Of a stretch of 9,778 bases of DNA, positions 6,147 through 9,778 are shown one piece after another. This DNA is from DASQVO01 sp035640715 (GTDB taxonomy: Bacteria > Actinomycetota > Actinomycetes > Streptosporangiales > Streptosporangiaceae), in contig DASQVO010000378.1 in NCBI GenBank assembly GCA_035640715.1, positions 1 to 9,778 on the forward strand. The letters run 5' to 3'. The translations under genes were made by a program, and so were the position numbers. The notes beneath the pieces were generated by a model. That model worked only from the letters and a program-made list of their open reading frames with translations. It ran no database searches and had not been told where the DNA came from. How positions within the stretch are numbered: the stretch's first letter is position 1; the number at the start of each line of letters is the position of its first letter.

Positions 6147-7181
6147 ATGATTGAAGTCAGGCGGGAACTCGCGCGGGCCGACGCGATGCTGGACATGAAG
6201 CGCTACGACCAGGCATGCGGCCTGCTCGCCCGCCTGGTCGCGGCCGAGCCCGAGAACTCGAGGGCATGGTGCCTGCTGGCCCGCGCTCATCTCGGGGCGG
6301 GCCACCACCAGCAGGCCGTTGACGCCGCCAACCGCGCGGTGACGCTGGATCCCTCGGATGAGTGGCCGCACCGGCTGGCCAGCAACGCCCTGCTGCACAC
6401 CAACAATTACGCTGAGGCGCTGCGGGCCGGCCATGAGGCGCGCAGGCTCGCGCCGGGGCACTGGCAGACCCACATCTGCGTGGCCCAGGCCGCGCTCGGC
6501 GCGCGGCGGCTCGACATCGCCGCGACCGCAGCCGAGCAGGCGCGCGCCCTCGCGCCGGATGAGCCCGACGTGCATTTCCTCTCCGGCAAGGTAAGCCTGG
6601 CCAGCGGCGATCTGGACGCGGCGCGGCAGCACCAGGAGCGCGCGCTGGCACTGGATCCGGCCCACAGCGGGGCCATGAACGAGCTGGGCCGCATCAGGCT
6701 CAGGCGGCACGACACCAGGGGCGCCGTCAGGCACTTCATCGGGGCCGCGCGCATCTCCCCCGGCGAGAGTGTCTACAGCCGGAACATCGATGTGGTGATC
6801 CTGCGGACCGTGTCCCGGGCGATCTACATCTTCACGCTGGCCGCCCTCATCCTCATCTGGATTCCGGTCGTCGCCCACCTGGGCAGGTTCCCGTTCGCCA
6901 TCGGCCTCGCCGTCCTCGGCGGCATCGCCGTCGCCAGCTTCGCGTGGATGGTGCTGCGGCTGCCGCCCGAGGCGCGCCTGCTGGTACGCAGGACACTGCG
7001 CAGCCGGCGGGCGGCGGCAGCACTCGGCGTGGCCGTCGGCGGCGTCGCCGTCGCCGTCAGCGTGGCCGCCGTGGTTCCCGCCGACGAACTGCCTCAGGTG
7101 CTGCCGGTCGCGGTGATCGCCACGGTCGGGGCCCGCCTCGGCGCATTCGCGATTCTCCGGGGCGCCCCCCCGAAACGCTGA
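6147..7181 (+). CDS. TPR protein with C-terminal membrane segments
   Basis: This 344-residue protein has two halves. Residues 3-206 form about six consecutive TPR units, each with the alternating Ala/Leu/Tyr pattern and a P near the end of helix B (for example LDPSDEWPH, LAPDEPDVHF, LDPAHSGAM). Residues about 222-340 contain four hydrophobic stretches (about 222-245, 250-272, 289-312, 318-338) that should cross the membrane. There is no N-terminal signal peptide, so the TPR part probably faces the cytoplasm as a docking platform. It follows the TPR-AAA gene by 142 bases on the same strand, so a joint membrane-associated complex is plausible but inferred. The ATG has no good ribosome site; a CATTAAAC stretch lies just upstream. 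No catalytic motif is seen. The product family is unnamed beyond TPR. Confidence 0.85.
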   Translation: MIEVRRELARADAMLDMKRYDQACGLLARLVAAEPENSRAWCLLARAHLGAGHHQQAVDAANRAVTLDPSDEWPHRLASNALLHTNNYAEALRAGHEARRLAPGHWQTHICVAQAALGARRLDIAATAAEQARALAPDEPDVHFLSGKVSLASGDLDAARQHQERALALDPAHSGAMNELGRIRLRRHDTRGAVRHFIGAARISPGESVYSRNIDVVILRTVSRAIYIFTLAALILIWIPVVAHLGRFPFAIGLAVLGGIAVASFAWMVLRLPPEARLLVRRTLRSRRAAAALGVAVGGVAVAVSVAAVVPADELPQVLPVAVIATVGARLGAFAILRGAPPKR

Positions 7182-7247
7182 CGGCGGCGCCCGCCCGGCG
7201 TCCTCCCGCCGGATGGCGCGGATCACGGGCAACGCCGTTCGCGTGCC

Positions 7248-7271
7248 TCCCGCGGCGGCCGCCCCGCGGGA
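7248..7271 (+). terminator. Hairpin terminator after the TPR membrane gene
   Basis: TCCCGCGG (7248-7255) and CCGCGGGA (7264-7271) form a perfect 8-bp stem with an 8-base loop, 67 bases after the stop at 7181. The sequence turns abruptly more AT-rich immediately downstream (7271-7350), where the oxygenase operon promoter is expected. There is no U tract. Confidence 0.5.
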
Positions 7272-7364
7272 AAGAGTACCCAATCGAGTGTTCCGGATAT
7301 CGTTTGCCGTTTACTCTCAAACCGTGACTCCCTGCACAAAACAACACGGATCACGAGGCGCGAC
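7272..7364 (+). promoter_or_regulatory. Probable promoter/operator region of the oxygenase operon
   Basis: This is the most AT-rich short stretch nearby, between a terminator-like hairpin and the first coupled ORF. TACTCT at 7312-7317 fits the loose actinobacterial -10 pattern TAnnnT, but no good -35 lies at the right distance. Small inverted pairs (AGAGTA 7273-7278 with TACTCT 7312-7317; GTTTG 7302-7306 with CAAAC 7318-7322) could be operator halves. The location is reasonable; no specific element is firm. Confidence 0.35.
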
Positions 7365-7469
7365 ATGCGGGGCGTGATGGCCTACCCGCCCACCCCAACG
7401 CTGCCGGGGGTAGAGCGCGCCGACGCGCGGAATACCGTTGACCTGGCCGAGACCGAGACACAGCCATGA
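7365..7469 (+). CDS. Small leader-like ORF (34 aa) coupled to the oxygenase alpha gene
   Basis: The ORF starts at ATG 7365, six bases after GAGG (7355-7358), and ends at TGA 7467-7469, which overlaps the alpha-subunit ATG at 7466 as ATGA. About 28 of 34 codons end in G or C, as in neighbouring genes. The peptide starts MRGVMAYPPTPTLPGVE and then becomes hydrophilic and acidic. It has no signal peptide, membrane segment or recognised domain. The alpha gene lacks a clear ribosome site of its own, so ribosomes finishing this ORF may re-initiate on it. It may be a translational-coupling leader or a functional micropeptide. I do not recognise the family; chance openness cannot be excluded over 34 codons, but the combination of ribosome site and ATGA overlap argues for it. 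Confidence 0.55.
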   Translation: MRGVMAYPPTPTLPGVERADARNTVDLAETETQP

Positions 7470-8752
7470 AAACCCTCACCGAGATGGGCGCGTCAATCGA
7501 GAACGGCCGCGTTCCCGCCCGCATCTTCAACGACCCGGAAATCTGGGAACTGGAGAAGACGAAGCTCTTCGGAAAGGTCTGGTCGTTCCTCGGCCATGAG
7601 TCGGAGATCCCCGCTCCCGGGGACTACGTCACCCGGTACATCGCCGACAACAACATCATCCTGGCCAGGGATGAGCACGGCGAGATCTGCGCGCACCTGA
7701 ACATGTGCCGGCATCGCGGGAACCAGATCTGCAAGGCGGAGATGGGCAACAGCTCGCATTTCCGCTGTTCCTACCACGGCTGGGTGTACAAGAACTCCGG
7801 CGAGCTCGTCGGCGTTCCTTACCTGAAAGCGGGCTATGACGGGCGGCTCGACCGGAGCCAGTGGGGTCTGGTCAAGGTCCGCGTCGGCACTTATGAGGGC
7901 CTGATCTTCGGGACCCTCGACCCGGACGCGCCCTCCCTGCAGGAGTACCTCGGCGGCTTCCAGTTCTACCTGGACATTTACCTCAAGCCGGGTCCCAGCG
8001 GCGTTGAGGTCTACGGGCCGCCGGATCGCTGGGCGGCGGACACCGACTGGAAGATCTGTGCGGAGAACTTCTCCGGTGACGGCTACCACACTCCGGTGGC
8101 CCACCAGTTCGGGTTCCAGCTCGGCTACTTCCCTTCCTCCGGCAGCAGCCACAACCTGGGCTGGGCCGTGCATATCCCCGGCAAGGGGCACGCGATCGGG
8201 CTGGGGCACACCCCGGGCCTGCCTCCGTTCGTGGGGTATCCCGAGGCCTTGGTCGAGCACATGCAGCACACGCTGTCACAGGGCCAGCTCGACATCTTCG
8301 CCAAAACCAGGACCGCCGTCGGCACCGTCTTTCCCAACCTGTCGTTCCTCATCCAGCCGTTCAGCCCGATCCCCGGGGAGCCAGGCGTGCGGTTCTGCAC
8401 CATGCGGCTATGGCACCCGACGGGTCCCGGCCGGATGGAGATGTATTCCTGGTGCCTGGTGCCCCGGGACGCTGACGCGGACTACAAGGAGCGCGCCTAC
8501 CAGGCGTACACGCTGGCGTTCGGCCAGGCGGGAACGTTCGAGCAGGACGACTTCGAGAACTGGACGAACCTGACCAGGCAGGCGGGCTCCTCCCTCGCCC
8601 GAGACCTGGAGTTCCCCTACCAGATGGGGATGGACCTCAAGCCCGTGACCGACTGGCCGGGACCCGGCGTGGCGGTGGACCGGTACGTCACGGAGAACAA
8701 CTTCCGCAACCAGTGGGCCACCTGGCTGAGCTATGTAGGAGAACAGCGATGA
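7466..8752 (+). CDS. Rieske non-heme iron ring-hydroxylating dioxygenase, alpha subunit
   Basis: This 428-residue catalytic subunit is of the usual family length. The N-terminal Rieske domain binds [2Fe-2S] through C81-x-H83 and C101-x2-H104, with 17 residues between the pairs as expected. The C-terminal catalytic domain has NFSGDGYHTPVAH, giving bridging D205 and iron ligands H208 and H213; the EQDDFENW stretch (D361/D362) supplies the third ligand. The family uses O2 and electrons from a ferredoxin to cis-dihydroxylate aromatic rings, though members also do monooxygenations. It is the first large gene of a coupled operon: its ATG overlaps the stop of the leader ORF, and its TGA overlaps the beta-subunit start. 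All metal ligands are intact, so it should be active. The substrate is unknown. No reductase is encoded nearby; the convergent ferredoxin at the right edge is a candidate donor. Confidence 0.95.
   Translation: MKTLTEMGASIENGRVPARIFNDPEIWELEKTKLFGKVWSFLGHESEIPAPGDYVTRYIADNNIILARDEHGEICAHLNMCRHRGNQICKAEMGNSSHFRCSYHGWVYKNSGELVGVPYLKAGYDGRLDRSQWGLVKVRVGTYEGLIFGTLDPDAPSLQEYLGGFQFYLDIYLKPGPSGVEVYGPPDRWAADTDWKICAENFSGDGYHTPVAHQFGFQLGYFPSSGSSHNLGWAVHIPGKGHAIGLGHTPGLPPFVGYPEALVEHMQHTLSQGQLDIFAKTRTAVGTVFPNLSFLIQPFSPIPGEPGVRFCTMRLWHPTGPGRMEMYSWCLVPRDADADYKERAYQAYTLAFGQAGTFEQDDFENWTNLTRQAGSSLARDLEFPYQMGMDLKPVTDWPGPGVAVDRYVTENNFRNQWATWLSYVGEQR
8737..8742 (+). promoter_or_regulatory. Ribosome binding site of the beta subunit
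   Basis: AGGAGA lies six bases before the ATG at 8749 and inside the end of the alpha gene. With the ATGA overlap it fixes the beta start at 8749 and excludes the upstream in-frame codon at 8713. Confidence 0.8.
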
Positions 8753-9261
8753 CCACTGTGGTCAGCGATCTCATTACCCTGTCCGTCCAGCGGTTCCTCG
8801 CGGAGGAGTGCCTGGCGCTCGACGAGCGGCGGTTCCGTGACTGGCTGGATATGTTCGCCGAGGACGGCAGGTACGAGGTGCCGGTCCGGGTGACCAGGGA
8901 GAAGGACGCCGAGTGGCAGCTGTCGCCACGATCCCGGATCTTCGATGACGACAAGCGGACCCTGGAGATCCGCATCCGGCGCCTGGAAACCGACTTCGCC
9001 TGGGCCGAGCAGCCGCCGTCCAGGACCCGGCACCATCTGTCCAACATCCTCGTCGACCCCGGTGACGACCCGGGCACGTATCTCGTCCGGTCCAACTGCC
9101 TGATCTACCGCAGCCGCGGCGACCAGGCCGCCTATGACATCGTGTCCGCGCAGCGCCGCGATGTGATCCGTGAGGATGGCCAGCGGTGGCTGTTCGTACA
9201 CCGCTGGGCCGCCCTGGACCAGTCCACGGTCAGCACACACAACCTCTCGTTCTTCATATGA
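8749..9261 (+). CDS. Ring-hydroxylating dioxygenase, beta subunit
   Basis: This 170-residue protein matches the small subunit of aromatic-ring dioxygenases (SnoaL/NTF2-like cone fold), typically 160-190 residues. Family features are the N-terminal helix with VQRFLAEECLALDERRF, then DWLDMFAEDGRYEVPVRVTR, the central RTRHHLSN stretch, and a C-terminal strand ending HNLSFFI. The beta subunit is structural, packing with alpha into an alpha3beta3 hexamer, and carries no metal site. The start at 8749 overlaps the alpha stop as ATGA and has AGGAGA at the right distance; equimolar synthesis by coupling is likely. Its own stop overlaps the next start as ATGA. The family assignment is firm and is supported by the adjacent alpha gene. 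Confidence 0.93.
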   Translation: MTTVVSDLITLSVQRFLAEECLALDERRFRDWLDMFAEDGRYEVPVRVTREKDAEWQLSPRSRIFDDDKRTLEIRIRRLETDFAWAEQPPSRTRHHLSNILVDPGDDPGTYLVRSNCLIYRSRGDQAAYDIVSAQRRDVIREDGQRWLFVHRWAALDQSTVSTHNLSFFI

Positions 9262-9509
9262 ACGAGATGGGCCACGGGGGCCCGGACGGTGCGGCAAGCC
9301 TGCCGGCGGACCTGCCGATCGTGATCGCTAACGAGTTCGTGGACGTCGAGGTGCGCCGGGTACTGACACGCAACGGCGTACGCCTGGAGATCCACTCCCC
9401 CCGGCGCGGCACCACCGTCCGGCTTGATGCGATGATCCTCGACGCCCTCACCTGGCAGCGGCTGGAGGTCTTTTCCGATCTGCTCCGCTCGGAATCCGGC
9501 AGTGACTGA
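9258..9509 (+). CDS. Small protein (83 aa) of the dioxygenase operon, function unknown
   Basis: This 83-residue protein starts at ATG 9258, whose ATGA overlaps the beta stop; the longer in-frame ORF beginning at 9186 would overlap the beta gene by 76 bases and is rejected. After a Gly/Pro-rich lead, the core reads IVIANEFVDVEVRRV, then RLEIHSPRRG, RLDAMILDALTW and a short acidic helix. It looks like a small beta-strand-rich, cytoplasmic domain without Cys, His clusters or membrane segments. I recall similar short proteins beside actinobacterial ring-hydroxylating dioxygenases, sometimes labelled dihydrodiol dehydrogenase, but it is far too short and lacks any nucleotide-binding motif for that enzyme activity. 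Strict coupling to alpha and beta suggests an accessory role such as assembly or regulation. Confidence 0.8.
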   Translation: MNEMGHGGPDGAASLPADLPIVIANEFVDVEVRRVLTRNGVRLEIHSPRRGTTVRLDAMILDALTWQRLEVFSDLLRSESGSD

Positions 9510-9615
9510 CCCTGCCGAGATGCTGCGCGTGCGCGGAATCGCCTACAAAGGCACCATCGAAACCTCAACCCGCCCAGCCCCCGGCACCTTCCCTGAGCCC
9601 CGCGGCGTGCCGCCG

Positions 9616-9778
9616 TCAGGTCTCCACCAGGGACAGGGCCCCGCTCGGGCAGATGTGCACGGCCTGGCGTGCCCTGTCCAGCTCACCGTTTTCCGGCTGC
9701 TCGACCAGGATGACCACGGTGCCGTCCTCTTCGCTCTGGTCGAATACCGCGGGTTCGGTGAGCACGCACTGGCCCGCG
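9616..9778 (-). CDS. Ferredoxin, [3Fe-4S]-type, C-terminal part (N-terminus beyond window)
   Basis: The minus-strand frame is open from the right edge to TGA at 9618-9616, giving the last 53 residues. It reads AGQCVLTEPAVFDQ, an acidic turn, TVVILVEQP, and then AVHICPSGALSLVET. This matches the second half of the small single-cluster ferredoxins of actinomycetes, where a Cys in a GQC context and the final CP Cys bind the cluster; the first Cys residues lie outside the window. Such ferredoxins usually feed cytochromes P450 or Rieske oxygenases. The gene is convergent with the dioxygenase operon, 106 bases apart, so it belongs to another transcript whose upstream members are not visible. It could still serve the oxygenase, but a P450 partner outside the window is as likely. 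Confidence 0.85.
   Translation of the reverse strand, partial: AGQCVLTEPAVFDQSEEDGTVVILVEQPENGELDRARQAVHICPSGALSLVET

Noticed and set aside
9258..9509. Dihydrodiol dehydrogenase activity for the 83-aa protein.
   Set aside because: No Rossmann glycine motif or catalytic YxxxK is present, and the length is about a third of such enzymes.
9602..9613. GCGGC-GT-GCCGC as a terminator between the 83-aa gene and the ferredoxin.
   Set aside because: The loop is only two bases and the stem five, too small to call in GC-rich DNA, although its position between convergent genes is suitable.
9502..9778. A GTG-started frame overlapping the end of the 83-aa gene and open to the right edge.
   Set aside because: From 9616 on it is the exact antisense register of the ferredoxin, which tends to stay open in GC-rich DNA. 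The first 38 codons have no ribosome site or recognisable domain. It cannot be fully excluded without the sequence to the right.

Overview
The window is very GC-rich (roughly 70% by eye). Its coding regions have strongly G/C-biased third codon positions, GGAGG-type ribosome binding sites and ATGA stop/start overlaps. The gene set (double zinc-ribbon/FHA protein, membrane diguanylate cyclase, TPR-AAA ATPase, Rieske oxygenase, [3Fe-4S]-type ferredoxin) points to a soil-type actinomycete (Actinomycetota). No rRNA, tRNA, CRISPR array or transposase is visible.

Layout, left to right. (a) 1-119 is the apparent C-terminal tail of an unidentified + strand gene. (b) 120-477 is a gene-free stretch with a long-period direct repeat. 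(c) 478-1089 is a cytoplasmic protein with two zinc ribbons and an FHA domain. (d) 1156-2640 is an APC-superfamily amino-acid permease. (e) Convergent to it, 2723-4180 on the minus strand is a membrane diguanylate cyclase with intact GGEEF and I-site and a repetitive proline-rich tail; its promoter can be read directly and corrects the start codon. (f) The divergent region 4274-4678 carries a perfect 12-bp hairpin and possible operator/promoter elements. (g) 4679-6004 (TPR plus AAA+ ATPase) and 6147-7181 (TPR domain plus about four membrane segments) lie in tandem and look like a functional pair, separated by a 35-bp tandem duplication. (h) After a hairpin terminator comes a compact oxygenase operon: a 34-residue leader-like ORF (7365-7469), the Rieske dioxygenase alpha subunit (7466-8752), its beta subunit (8749-9261) and an 83-residue protein of unknown function (9258-9509). 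Each gene overlaps the next by ATGA, so all four are probably translationally coupled. (i) On the opposite strand at the right edge is the C-terminal part of a ferredoxin (9616-9778), which may donate electrons to the oxygenase.

The most distinctive units are the oxygenase operon, with its uncharacterised small ORFs at both ends, and the TPR-AAA/TPR-membrane pair. The window supports no claim of a defence system or a wholly new pathway. The oxygenase substrate and the client of the AAA protein cannot be read from the sequence.
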